A stretch of 64,000 nucleotides of DNA from Pelomonas sp. CA6 (GTDB lineage Bacteria; Pseudomonadota; Gammaproteobacteria; Burkholderiales; Burkholderiaceae_C): NCBI RefSeq assembly GCF_022549225.1, contig NZ_JAKZFD010000003.1, positions 310,001 through 374,000 on the forward strand, read 5' to 3'. The translations under genes were made by a program, and so were the position numbers. A model generated the notes under the pieces. It had not been told where the DNA came from and ran no database searches. It saw only the letters and a program-made list of their open reading frames with translations. Of this stretch, positions 27,665 to 36,026 are shown one piece after another; position 1 is the first letter of the stretch; each line of letters starts with the position of its first letter.

Positions 27665-30600
27665 TCAGAGCTCGGCGACGCCCTTCACGCGCGCCGGCGC
27701 GGCCACGACCTGCACCGGCGCCTCGGCCACGCGGCCATGGAAACGGTCCAGCAGGTCCTTCCACTGCGCGCGCGCGCTGAGCACGTTGGCCAGCTTCACA
27801 TGGCCATAGCCGCGCATGCCCTCGGGCAGGCGCGCCAGCTTGAGCGCCAGTTCCAGCTTCTGCGCTGCGTTGTCCGCGTTCAGGTGGGCCAGCATCTCGT
27901 CGACCAGAGCTTCGTAGTCGGCGATCAGCTGGCGCTCCATGCGCCGCTCCTCGGTCTTGCCGAACACATCCAGCGGCCCGCCGCGCAGGCCCTTGAGTCG
28001 CGCCAGGCCCTTGAGCGCCTTGAAGGTCCAGCTGCCCAGCTCGATCTTCTTGGCGCGGCCGTCGGGGCCGGGCTTGGACAGCAGTGGCGGCGCCATGTGG
28101 AAGGACAGGCGCTCCCAGTCCTGGAACTGCGCCTTCAGCGCGGCCTCGAAGGCGCCGTTGGTGTAGAGCCGCGCCACCTCGTACTCGTCTTTGATCGCCA
28201 GCAGCTTGGCGTAGTAGCGCGCCACTGCCTTGGTCAGGCGCAGGCCGCGGCCGGCCTCGCCCCAGCCCTGCTCGGCCGTGCGCACGCGCTGCACCAGGCG
28301 CTCGTAGCGCTGCGCATAGGCGGCGTCCTGGTAGTCGGTCAGGAAGGCCTTGCGGCGCGCGATCAGGCCGTTCTCGCCGTCGAGCTGGTCGAAGTTCATC
28401 CACTGCACGGTGGCGGGCGCCTCGCCGGCCAGGCGTTGCAGCGCGTCGGGCGCGGCGATGGCCAGCCGGCCCAGCGCGAAGGCGGTCTTGTTGGCCTCCA
28501 CCGCCACGCCGTTGAGCTCGATCGCGCGCATCAGCGCCGCATGGCTGACCGGCACCAGGCCGCGCTGCCAGCACGCGCCCAGCATGATGATGTTGCTGGG
28601 CATGGTGTCGCCCAGCAGGCGCTGCGCGATGCCCTGCGCGTCGATGCTGGCCAGCAGGCCCGGCTCGCCGCCGGTGGCGTGCTGCATCTTGGCCAGCAGC
28701 GAGGGCGCGCGCAGGTTGGCATCGGGGTTGCGCACGAAGGCCGCGGTGGGCAGCTCGTGGGTGTTGGCCAGGATCACGGTGCGGCCGGCCTTGACCGTGG
28801 CCAGCGCGTCGGCGCTGGCGCCAACCACCATGTCGCAGGCCAGCAGCACGTCGGCCTGCTGCGTGTCGATGCGCACCTGGTTGAGCAGGTCCTGCGTCGG
28901 CGCCACGCGCACGAAGGACAGCACCGCGCCGCCCTTTTGCGCGAAGCCCATGAAGTCCAGCACCGAGCTCTGCTTGCCTTCCAAGTGGGCGGCCATGGTG
29001 ACCAGCGCGCCCACCGTGACGACACCGGTGCCGCCTACGCCGGTGACCAGCATGTCGAAGGGGCCGGTCCAGGCCCAGGGCGACGGCGCGCCGATCGCGT
29101 CCAGCTCGCGGGTCAGGTCTTGCGCGCTGAAGCCCGCGCCGGCGCGCTTGCGCAGCTTGGCGCCGTGCACCGAGACGAAGCTGGGGCAGAAGCCGTTGAC
29201 GCAGCTGAAGTCCTTGTTGCAGCTGGTCTGCTCGATCGTGCGCTTGCGTCCCCAGTCGGTCTCGACGGGCACGACCGACAGGCAGTTGCTCGCCTGGCCG
29301 CAGTCACCGCAGCCCTCGCAGACCGCCTCGTTGATGAAGAGGCGCTTGGGCGGGTCGGGGAACTCGCCCTTCTTGCGCCGGCGGCGCTTCTCGGCGGCGC
29401 AGGTCTGGTCGTAGATCAGCACCGTGACGCCCTCGATCTCGCGCAGCTCGCGCTGCACCGCGTCCAGTTCGCTGCGGTCGTGGAAACGGGTGCCGGGCGG
29501 GAACAGGTTCTCGTGGCCGCGATATTTGCCGATCTCGTCGGAGACCACGCACAGGCGCTTCACGCCCTCGGCCTCCACCTGGCGCGCGATCTGCGGCACG
29601 CTGGTGCTGCCGTCCACCGGCTGACCGCCGGTCATCGCGACGGCGTCGTTGTAGAGGATCTTGTAGGTGATGTTGGCGCGCGCCGCGATGGCCTGGCGGA
29701 TCGCCAGATAGCCCGAGTGGTAGTAGGTGCCGTCGCCCAGGTTCTGGAACACATGCTTCTCGGTCGTGAAGCGGCTGTGCGCGGCCCAGTCCACGCCCTC
29801 GGCGCCCATCTGGATCAGCCCCGAGGTGCCGCGCTCCATCCAGCTGGCCATGAAGTGGCAGCCGATGCCGGCCAGCGCGCGCGAGCCCTCGGGCAGCTTG
29901 GTGCTGGTGTTGTGCGGGCAGCCCGAACAGAAGTAGGGCTGGCGGCGCACGCCGTCGGCCTCGTTGGACAGCAGGCAGGGGGTGAGGAAGTCCACCACCA
30001 GGTGGCGGCGGTCCAGCGCCGGGTTCAGGCGTGCCAGCCAGTCGGCCACCGTGGGCATGATGCGCGAGGGGCGAAGCTCGCCGAGCGCGCTCAAGACCTG
30101 CCCCCCCTGCGCGTCGGTCTTGCCGACCACGCGCGGGCGCTGCGCGTCGGGCAGGTGGTAGAGCAGCTCCTTGATCTGGCGTTCGACGACCGGGGCCTTC
30201 TCTTCGATCACCAGCATGTCCGTCAGCCCCTGCGCGAACTCGCGGATGCGCGTCGGCTCCAGCGGGAAGACCAGGCCCACCTTGTAGACGCGCACGCCGG
30301 CCGCGGCCAGCGCGTTCGGGTCCAGGTCCAGCCGGCGCAGCACCTCCATGAAGTCGTAATGCGCCTTGCCCACGGTGACGATGCCCAGCTGGGCGCGCGG
30401 GCTCGTGACGATGTGCTTGTCGATGGAGTTGAGTTTGGCGAAGGCCAGCACCGCGTCCAGCTTGTGGGCCAGGCGCGATTCCAGTTCCAGCGAGGGCAGG
30501 TCGACCTGGCGGATGTGCAGGTTGGTGGGGGGCTTGAAATCCACCGGCTGCTCGAAGTCCAGTGGCACATGGTCCAGGTCCACCGTCATGCCGGACTCGA

Positions 30601-31258
30601 CCACCTCGGAGATGGCCTTGAAGCCCACCCAGGTTCCGGAGAAGCGCGACAGCGCCCAGCCATAGAGCCCGAACTCCAGGTACTCGGCGACATTGGCCGG
30701 GTGCACGATGGGCATGGACCAGGCCTGCAGCGCCAGGTCGCTCTGATGCGGCGTGCTCGAGGAGACGCAGCCATGGTCGTCGCCGCAGACCACCAGCACG
30801 CCGCCCTGCGGCGCGCTGCCATAGACGTTGCCATGCTTGAGCGCGTCGCCCGAGCGATCCACGCCGGGGCCCTTGCCGTACCACATCGCGAACACGCCAT
30901 CGACCGTGCGTTTGGGGTCCAGCGCCACGCGCTGCACGCCCAGGCAGGCGGTGGCGGCCAGGTCCTCGTTGATCGCCGGCAGGAAGTTGATCTGTGCCGC
31001 GTCGAGGAATTTCTTCGCCTTCCACAACTGCTGGTCCACCATGCCCAGCGGGCTGCCGCGGTAGCCGGACACGAAGCCGGCCGTCTTCAGCCCCTGCCGT
31101 TCGTCCAGGGCCTTCTGCGCGAGCAGCAGCCGCACCAGGGCCTGGGTGCCGGTCAGGAAGACCTGGCCGCCCTGGGCCGCCAGATTGTCGGAGAGCTGGT
31201 AGGGCCGCAGCGCGGGCTCGGTCGTGGGCGCGCGGGCGGGCAGGGCGGGGTCGGACAC
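27665..31258 (-). CDS. Indolepyruvate ferredoxin oxidoreductase, fused alpha-beta subunits
   Basis: A 1197-residue fused enzyme of the IorAB type that oxidatively decarboxylates aryl-pyruvates (from Trp, Phe, Tyr) to aryl-acetyl-CoA with ferredoxin. The order is: pyrimidine-binding domain (GYRGSPLG, INEDLAA); TPP-binding region with PYFCSGCPHN and GIGCHFMASW; a ferredoxin-like part with Cys clusters (CEGCGDCGQASNC and a following Cys-rich stretch); and a gamma-type domain with VTGVGGTGVVTVG. Fused forms of this size are usual in proteobacteria. It is divergent from an Lrp/AsnC regulator, the classic partner for amino-acid catabolism, and is probably controlled by it through the shared 152-bp gap. 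Confidence 0.93.
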   Translation of the reverse strand: MSDPALPARAPTTEPALRPYQLSDNLAAQGGQVFLTGTQALVRLLLAQKALDERQGLKTAGFVSGYRGSPLGMVDQQLWKAKKFLDAAQINFLPAINEDLAATACLGVQRVALDPKRTVDGVFAMWYGKGPGVDRSGDALKHGNVYGSAPQGGVLVVCGDDHGCVSSSTPHQSDLALQAWSMPIVHPANVAEYLEFGLYGWALSRFSGTWVGFKAISEVVESGMTVDLDHVPLDFEQPVDFKPPTNLHIRQVDLPSLELESRLAHKLDAVLAFAKLNSIDKHIVTSPRAQLGIVTVGKAHYDFMEVLRRLDLDPNALAAAGVRVYKVGLVFPLEPTRIREFAQGLTDMLVIEEKAPVVERQIKELLYHLPDAQRPRVVGKTDAQGGQVLSALGELRPSRIMPTVADWLARLNPALDRRHLVVDFLTPCLLSNEADGVRRQPYFCSGCPHNTSTKLPEGSRALAGIGCHFMASWMERGTSGLIQMGAEGVDWAAHSRFTTEKHVFQNLGDGTYYHSGYLAIRQAIAARANITYKILYNDAVAMTGGQPVDGSTSVPQIARQVEAEGVKRLCVVSDEIGKYRGHENLFPPGTRFHDRSELDAVQRELREIEGVTVLIYDQTCAAEKRRRRKKGEFPDPPKRLFINEAVCEGCGDCGQASNCLSVVPVETDWGRKRTIEQTSCNKDFSCVNGFCPSFVSVHGAKLRKRAGAGFSAQDLTRELDAIGAPSPWAWTGPFDMLVTGVGGTGVVTVGALVTMAAHLEGKQSSVLDFMGFAQKGGAVLSFVRVAPTQDLLNQVRIDTQQADVLLACDMVVGASADALATVKAGRTVILANTHELPTAAFVRNPDANLRAPSLLAKMQHATGGEPGLLASIDAQGIAQRLLGDTMPSNIIMLGACWQRGLVPVSHAALMRAIELNGVAVEANKTAFALGRLAIAAPDALQRLAGEAPATVQWMNFDQLDGENGLIARRKAFLTDYQDAAYAQRYERLVQRVRTAEQGWGEAGRGLRLTKAVARYYAKLLAIKDEYEVARLYTNGAFEAALKAQFQDWERLSFHMAPPLLSKPGPDGRAKKIELGSWTFKALKGLARLKGLRGGPLDVFGKTEERRMERQLIADYEALVDEMLAHLNADNAAQKLELALKLARLPEGMRGYGHVKLANVLSARAQWKDLLDRFHGRVAEAPVQVVAAPARVKGVAEL

Positions 31259-31351
31259 GGCAGTCTCCTGGCGCCTGCGGGCGGGCGGCGCCTTGATCTA
31301 GGTTGGGCTGGAGCGTGATTCTTCGCCAGTCCCGGCGGAGATTCTTGTCTT

Positions 31352-31390
31352 GTTGACTCCAATCAACGGTTGGAAAGAGATAATTTCTCT
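31352..31390. promoter_or_regulatory. Two inverted repeats in the ior / lrp intergenic region
   Basis: GTTGA-CTCCAA-TCAAC (31352-31367) and AGAGA-TAATT-TCTCT (31376-31390) are perfect inverted repeats whose centres are about 23-24 bp apart. The second resembles the AT-centred 15-bp Lrp/AsnC site. A TTGACT at 31353-31358 could be the -35 of the regulator gene. They are good candidates for sites where the encoded Lrp-type protein controls both genes. Confidence 0.5.
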
Positions 31391-31410
31391 CAGAACAATG
31401 GAGACAAACG

Positions 31411-31875
31411 ATGGAAGCTTTCGATCGGGCGACGCGCCTGATCCTCGAGGCGCTGCAACAGGACGCGCGTCAGAGCACGCAGCAACTGGCCGAGCGCGTG
31501 GGCCTGTCGCCCACGCCCGTGTGGCGGCGCATCAAGGAGCTGGAGGAGCGCGGCGTGATCCGCCGCGAGGTCGTGCTGGTGGACCGCGAGAAGCTGGGGC
31601 TGTCGATCTGCGTGCTGGCCAATGTCAGCCTGGTGCGGCACAGCGAGGGCGCGGTGGAAGCTTTCGAGGCCATGGTGCGCGCCAGCCCCGAGATCATCGA
31701 ATGCCAGGCCATCACCGGCGAGGCCGACTATGTGATCAAGGTCGTGGCGCCGGACATGAAGGCCTATGACCAGTTCCTGCAGGCCAAGGTGTTCAAGGTC
31801 GCCGGCGTGGCCAGCGTGCGCAGCAACGTGGTGCTGCGCGAGGTCAAGTACGAGACGGCGCTGCCAGTGCCTTGA
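31411..31875 (+). CDS. Lrp/AsnC-family transcriptional regulator
   Basis: A 154-residue regulator with an N-terminal winged helix (about 1-60; QQLAERVGLSPTPVWRRIKELEERGVI is the helix-turn-helix region) and a C-terminal RAM/ligand-binding domain with the EIIECQAITGEADYVIKVVAPD strand-loop typical of amino-acid sensing. It is expected to form octamers and respond to an amino acid, here likely an aromatic or branched one given the divergent indolepyruvate oxidoreductase. That link is inferred from position. ATG 31411 follows GGAGAC. Confidence 0.93.
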   Translation: MEAFDRATRLILEALQQDARQSTQQLAERVGLSPTPVWRRIKELEERGVIRREVVLVDREKLGLSICVLANVSLVRHSEGAVEAFEAMVRASPEIIECQAITGEADYVIKVVAPDMKAYDQFLQAKVFKVAGVASVRSNVVLREVKYETALPVP

Positions 31876-31900
31876 GTTTCGGGGCGCGGTCCGGCGCGCC

Positions 31901-32149
31901 TCAGGGGGCGGTGGGCGCCGAGGCCGCGGCCGACGGTGGTGCTTCGTCGCCGGAGACCGCATCCACGGTCTTCTCGACCACCTTGCCGCCGACCTTGACC
32001 GTGGTCGTCACGACCGCGCTGGTGACGCTGATCGCCGCGCCCGCGGCGGCGCCGGCGACGCTGACCACGGCGCAGGCGGACAGTCCCAGCGCGGCCAGGA
32101 CCAGCAGCAGCGAGGTCGCTGGCGAGAGGGGGCGGAGCGGGTGTTTCAT
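31901..32149 (-). CDS. Small lipoprotein of unknown function
   Basis: An 82-residue protein with a lipoprotein signal: charged start, hydrophobic stretch LLLVLAALG and lipobox LSAC with lipidation at Cys26. After the Cys come an Ala/Gly/Val-rich segment (VSVAGAAAGAAISVTSAVV), a short VKVGGKVVEKTVDAV helix and an Ala/Pro tail. Position +2 is Ala, so outer-membrane sorting is expected. ATG 32149 begins the signal peptide; upstream codons in the frame are not supported. The function is unknown. It is divergent from the CBS protein gene with a 73-bp gap. Confidence 0.72.
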   Translation of the reverse strand: MKHPLRPLSPATSLLLVLAALGLSACAVVSVAGAAAGAAISVTSAVVTTTVKVGGKVVEKTVDAVSGDEAPPSAAASAPTAP

Positions 32150-32222
32150 CGTGCGGACAGCGTACGGCGGCGGCAGAAGCCCCGCATTGTGCCCAAGCCG
32201 GCGCCATGCGATCCTCGCGCCC

Positions 32223-32906
32223 ATGTTTGCGGTCTATGGCATGCAGGGACGCGTCTACAGCGGCGCGATGGAGCAGGTGCGCGATCTGGGCGCGGTGCAG
32301 GCCGTGGCGCGCACCCGCGCCGTCGCGCCGGTGGCCGGGCAGGACACGCCCAATCCGGCCTCGGTGGTGATCGCGCTGGCCGAGCGCGAGGCCGGCGGTG
32401 GTGCTGGCGCGCGCCAGGGGCCGCCGATGGCGGGGCCGGGCGCCGCGCTGGCCGCCTATGCGCAGGCGCCGGACCGCCACCCGCTGCGCGAGGTGCAGCA
32501 GCTGATGAACCCGCGCGTCGTCAGCGTCGCGCAGACGGCGACGCTGCGCCAGGCCTGGGGCCGCCTGGCCGAGGCCGGCGTGGGCCAGGCGCCGGTGCTG
32601 TCCCCGCAGCGGCGACTGGTGGGGCTGGTGTTGCGCGCCGACTTGCTGCGCGACCTGCCGCAGGATCCGGCGCTGATGGCTGACTGGCTGGCGCGCCTGG
32701 ACCAGCCGGTCAGCCGCTTCATGTGGACCCCGGTGCCGGTGGCCCATCCCGAGACCCCGCTGCGCGAGGCGGCGCAGCTGATGCTGGACCTGGGCCTGCC
32801 GGGCCTGCCGGTCGCCGATGCCGACGGCGCGGTGCAGGGCTTTCTGTCGCGCAGCGACCTGCTGCGCGCGCTGACGCGCGAACCGCCGCTGGACCTCTGG
32901 AGCTGA
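32223..32906 (+). CDS. CBS-domain protein
   Basis: A 227-residue protein. The first about 90 residues (MFAVYGMQGRVYSGAMEQVRD) are a family-specific lead with an Ala/Pro/Gly-rich linker. Two CBS motifs follow at about 93-150 (VQQLMNPRVVSVAQTATLRQAW) and 163-220 (VSRFMWTPVPVAHPETPLREA, VQGFLSRSDLLRAL). A CBS pair usually binds adenine nucleotides and regulates a partner. No enzyme domain is attached. Similar proteins are widespread in Burkholderiales; their role is not established to my knowledge. ATG 32223 has no strong SD but gives the family-typical start. Confidence 0.83.
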   Translation: MFAVYGMQGRVYSGAMEQVRDLGAVQAVARTRAVAPVAGQDTPNPASVVIALAEREAGGGAGARQGPPMAGPGAALAAYAQAPDRHPLREVQQLMNPRVVSVAQTATLRQAWGRLAEAGVGQAPVLSPQRRLVGLVLRADLLRDLPQDPALMADWLARLDQPVSRFMWTPVPVAHPETPLREAAQLMLDLGLPGLPVADADGAVQGFLSRSDLLRALTREPPLDLWS

Positions 32907-33092
32907 TCCCACCGGCCCCGCCCGGAGCGCAGGAAATCCGCCCGGCTGCCAACAATTCGACACCGCGGCGCGGTGCGGCGGCCGCGTGATCGCCTGTCGC
33001 ACGTAGCATGGGGCCCATTGCCATCCTCGTCCCCCCGGGCCGCCGCCCAGGCCGCCCCTCGACCCGGAGGCGGGCCTCGCCCGATCAGCGTC

Positions 33093-33644
33093 ATGTCCCA
33101 AGCCGTTCCGCATGAGCCCCCCAGCATCGATGCCACCCTGCACCATTTGTTGCAGGAGCTGCCCGACGCCTGCGAGCGTCTGGCCTATGTCGAACAGATG
33201 ACGGAGCAGGCGGCCAACAAGGTGCTGGGGCTGGTCGAGGCGGCGCAGGAGGAGGCCGGCCATGTGTTCCGCCAGGGCGCGGACCTGTCCGAATCGCTGA
33301 TGCGCCTGTCGCAGGCGCAGGACCTGTCCGTCGAGCGCGCACGGGCGATGATGCGCCTGTGCGCGGCCTACGCGGCCAAGGCCTCGGACTTCGCCCGGCG
33401 CACCGGCGGCCTGCATACCGAGCTGGTGTTGGCGCAGGAGTTCCAGGACCTCTCGGGTCAGGTGATCAACAAGGTCATCGCGATGCTGACCCGTTCCGAA
33501 CAGCCGCTGCGCGAGCTGCTGGGCAACGAGCCGGCACCTGCTGCGGCGGCGCCCTCGGCCCAGGGCCTGGAAGGTGTGCAGACGCCGGACAAGGCGCTCA
33601 AGCAGGACGACGTGGACGCGCTGCTCGCCGAGATGGGATTCTGA
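33093..33644 (+). CDS. cheZ: Chemotaxis protein CheZ (CheY-P phosphatase)
   Basis: A 183-residue, nearly all-helical protein. The phosphatase motif AQEFQDLSGQVI (114-125) with its conserved acidic residue and glutamines matches CheZ, and the last 13 residues, QDDVDALLAEMGF, are the CheY-binding C-terminal helix separated by a flexible Ala/Pro linker. It removes the phosphate from CheY-P to reset motor switching. Unusually, it is alone: no cheY, cheA or flagellar gene is adjacent. The chemoreceptors at 16.1 and 37.5 kb are in the same window but not linked. It converges with mtfA (16 nt between stops). Confidence 0.92.
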   Translation: MSQAVPHEPPSIDATLHHLLQELPDACERLAYVEQMTEQAANKVLGLVEAAQEEAGHVFRQGADLSESLMRLSQAQDLSVERARAMMRLCAAYAAKASDFARRTGGLHTELVLAQEFQDLSGQVINKVIAMLTRSEQPLRELLGNEPAPAAAAPSAQGLEGVQTPDKALKQDDVDALLAEMGF

Positions 33645-33660
33645 GCGGTCCGACCTGTCC

Positions 33661-34485
33661 TCAGGCCTGCCAGAGCCGGGGATCGACGCCGTAGTAGCGG
33701 CGCAACTCGGCGTGCAGCGCCGGGTACTGGCGTGCCAACTCGGTGCTGGCGCCGAAGAAGCGCTCCGACGCCACCGCGAAGAATTCCGCCGGCGCGCTGA
33801 GTGCATAGTCGCCCATCAGCTCGCCCTCGTCTCCCTGTGCGCGGCGCGCGGATGCCTGCGCATAGGCCTGGTTCCAGACCTGTGACCAGCGTCGCCGCCA
33901 CCAGGCACCGGGCAGCCAGGGCGCGCCATTGGCCGCGCCGCCGGCCTGGTCCAGCTGGTGGGCGAACTCGTGCACCACCACATTGCTGCCGCCATCGGGC
34001 TGGCCGGCCTCCTCCCGCACATGGTCCCAGGACAGCACCACCTGCCCCCCGCTCCAGGACTCGCCCGTCAGCACGCGGCGGTCGTGGCGCTGCAACAGGC
34101 CGTCCTGCTGCAGGCGGTCGACCACGAAGGCGCCGGGGTAGACCAGCACACTGCTCAGCTCCGGGTAAAAACCGCGCGGCCGGCCCAGCAGCGGCAGGCA
34201 GGCCTGGGCGGCGATGGTCACGCGCACCTCGTCGGTAACGGTCAGACCGGCGCAGCCGACGATGGACTTTTCGGCCAGGAAGACCTGGATCAGGCCCTTG
34301 AGCCGCAGCTGCAGGTCCACCGGCAGGCGCTGCACCAGCGGCACGCGGCGGCGCAGGATGGCTCGCCATGCGGCCGGAAAGGGCCGGCGGGCGATCCGGG
34401 CACGGCGCCATGCCAGCCGCCAGGGTTGGCTGATCCACCAGCCGCATAACAACAGCGCCACCAGCGCCAGCACCAGCATGCCCAT
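33661..34485 (-). CDS. mtfA: MtfA-like zinc metallopeptidase (M90 family)
   Basis: A 274-residue protein with an N-terminal TM helix (about 3-20) and the gluzincin motif HEFAHQLDQ, where the HExxH is followed by Asp as in MtfA. Downstream Glu residues in the DEGELMGDYALSAPAEFFAVASE helix should supply the third zinc ligand. In E. coli, MtfA inactivates the repressor Mlc and so modulates the glucose PTS; here no PTS genes are nearby and the target may differ. The TM anchor is commonly seen in betaproteobacterial versions. Confidence 0.9.
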   Translation of the reverse strand: MGMLVLALVALLLCGWWISQPWRLAWRRARIARRPFPAAWRAILRRRVPLVQRLPVDLQLRLKGLIQVFLAEKSIVGCAGLTVTDEVRVTIAAQACLPLLGRPRGFYPELSSVLVYPGAFVVDRLQQDGLLQRHDRRVLTGESWSGGQVVLSWDHVREEAGQPDGGSNVVVHEFAHQLDQAGGAANGAPWLPGAWWRRRWSQVWNQAYAQASARRAQGDEGELMGDYALSAPAEFFAVASERFFGASTELARQYPALHAELRRYYGVDPRLWQA

Positions 34486-34708
34486 GGGCCGCCGTCCTTT
34501 TGCGCGGGCGAGGGCCCCCGCCCAGCCATGTTAGATGGGCATGCGGGCGGCGGATTCAATGCCCGGCCGCCCGCACCGGGTATGGCGTTCGGCCGCAGGC
34601 CCCCGGATCCGGGGCGCCCGCTGCGGCGCCAGGGGCTGGCTGCACTACCATGCCGGCGAAATCACATGAACGCCGCGCGCGCAGTCCGCCCGCGGTGGGG
34701 AGAACGCA

Positions 34709-35482
34709 ATGCCTGTCCTGTCCCGGCCCCTGGCCACCCTGGTTGCCGTCGCGCTGGTGCTGCCGCCGCTGGCGGCGCGCGCCGACGAGCAGACCGTGGA
34801 GCTGCGCTCGCGCGGTGAGTACCAGTCCTATCCGCTGCCCGAGGGCACGACCGAGGTGGACCTGGACGAACAGTTGTCCGGTGCCTGCCGCTTCAACAGG
34901 ACCTGGGGCTATGACCTCAGCAACAAGGAGCTGTGGGTCAACGGCGGCTGCGCCGCGCGTTTCCGCATCACCACCGAAGCGACGCGCGAAGACAAATCCT
35001 CCAACGTGGGGCTGGCGATCGCCGCCGCCGCGGCCATCGCCGGCATCGCGATCCTGGCCAGCAAGCACAAGGACGACGACCGCCCGGACGGTGGCAATCC
35101 CGGCTCTGGCTGGGGCTCACAGATCCGCGGCATGGGCGACATGTGCCTGGACATCGAGGGCAGCGCGCGACCCGGCAACGGACTGATCGTCTTCAACTGC
35201 CACGGCGGCACCAACCAGCGCTTCGAGTGGACGCGGCGCGGCGAGTTGCGCGTGGCTGGCCTGTGCCTGGACGTGGCCAACGGCGACGACCGCGACGGCG
35301 CCCGCGTGATCGCCTGGAACTGCAACGGCCAGAGCAACCAGCGCTGGCGCGCCTATGGCGGCCAGATCCGCAGCGAGGCGACGGGCAAATGCCTGGACCT
35401 GAAGGAAGGCCAGTCGCGGCCCAAGCAGCCAGTCATCATGTGGCGCTGCAATGGCGGACAGAACCAGCGCTGGAGCTGGTGA
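34709..35482 (+). CDS. DUF3011 - TM helix - ricin-type lectin protein
   Basis: A 257-residue protein with an N-terminal signal peptide (about 1-27, ending AARA-DE); a DUF3011-like module (about 30-90) with CRFNRTWGYDLSNKELWVNGGCAARF; a hydrophobic stretch LAIAAAAAIAGIAILA (about 101-116) followed by KHKDDD; and a C-terminal ricin-B beta-trefoil (about 135-257) with repeated CLD and NQRW/NQRF (QxW) motifs. The trefoil suggests carbohydrate binding at the cell surface or periplasm. The middle helix implies that the two modules lie on opposite sides of a membrane, or that it acts as a hairpin; this is inference. No enzyme domain is attached. Confidence 0.82.
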   Translation: MPVLSRPLATLVAVALVLPPLAARADEQTVELRSRGEYQSYPLPEGTTEVDLDEQLSGACRFNRTWGYDLSNKELWVNGGCAARFRITTEATREDKSSNVGLAIAAAAAIAGIAILASKHKDDDRPDGGNPGSGWGSQIRGMGDMCLDIEGSARPGNGLIVFNCHGGTNQRFEWTRRGELRVAGLCLDVANGDDRDGARVIAWNCNGQSNQRWRAYGGQIRSEATGKCLDLKEGQSRPKQPVIMWRCNGGQNQRWSW

Positions 35483-35498
35483 TCAGGGGCTAGGCCCC

Positions 35499-35528
35499 GA
35501 AGGGAGCGGCGATGAAGGGAGCGGCGAT
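35499..35528 (+). repeat. 15-bp tandem duplication of a ribosome-binding site and start codon
   Basis: GAAGGGAGCGGCGAT occurs twice back to back (35499-35513 and 35514-35528). Each copy carries GGGAG and ends in an ATG, giving two in-frame starts at 35512 and 35527 for the EF-hand gene. Confidence 0.9.
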
Positions 35529-36009
35529 GAAACGAGGATGGCAACGCTGGATCGGCCTGTGCATCGCCTGTGCCGGCGCGCAGGTGCATGCGGCCCCCCC
35601 GGTGGCCCCGGGGGCCGCCCTGTGGCCCGGCGTGAGCCCCAGCGAGGCGCGCGCGGCCTTCGACGCCGCGGACCTGAACCACGACGGGCGCATCACGCTG
35701 GCCGAGTTCCACAAGGACGTGCTGCGCGCCTGGCAGGCGCTGGACCGCAACCGCGACGGCGTGATCGACGCGCACGAGCTGCAGGCGCTGCCGCAGCAGG
35801 TGCGCCGCGCGATGCTGGAAAGCCTGGGGCGCAGCCCTGATGCACTGGAGCCGCCGATCCGCTTTGCCGAGGTGGTGGCCGCGCGCATGGCGGCCTTCGA
35901 GGCGGCCGACGCGAACGACGACGAGCAGCTCAGCCTGTCGGAGGTGCTGGGCTACCCCGACCGGATGCGCAGGACGCCCCGCGAACCGGGCCGCGGCCTG
36001 TCGCGCTGA
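35527..36009 (+). CDS. Secreted EF-hand protein
   Basis: A 160-residue protein with a signal peptide (about 1-22, ending VHA-AP) and EF-hand loops DLNHDGRITLAEF and DRNRDGVIDAHEL, both with full D-x-[DN]-x-[DN]-G spacing, plus a third, DANDDEQLSLSEV, that lacks the central Gly. It should bind Ca2+ in the periplasm or outside the cell. The second of two duplicated ATGs (35527) directly opens the signal peptide; starting at 35512 adds five residues. It lies 44 bp after the lectin gene and is probably co-transcribed; both look like exported, surface-related proteins. Confidence 0.83.
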   Translation: MKRGWQRWIGLCIACAGAQVHAAPPVAPGAALWPGVSPSEARAAFDAADLNHDGRITLAEFHKDVLRAWQALDRNRDGVIDAHELQALPQQVRRAMLESLGRSPDALEPPIRFAEVVAARMAAFEAADANDDEQLSLSEVLGYPDRMRRTPREPGRGLSR

Positions 36010-36026
36010 CAGGCGGTCCCGCGGGC

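Noticed and set aside
27518-31318. A 1266-codon open frame opposite the indolepyruvate oxidoreductase
   Set aside because: The minus-strand gene has all catalytic motifs; the plus frame has none.
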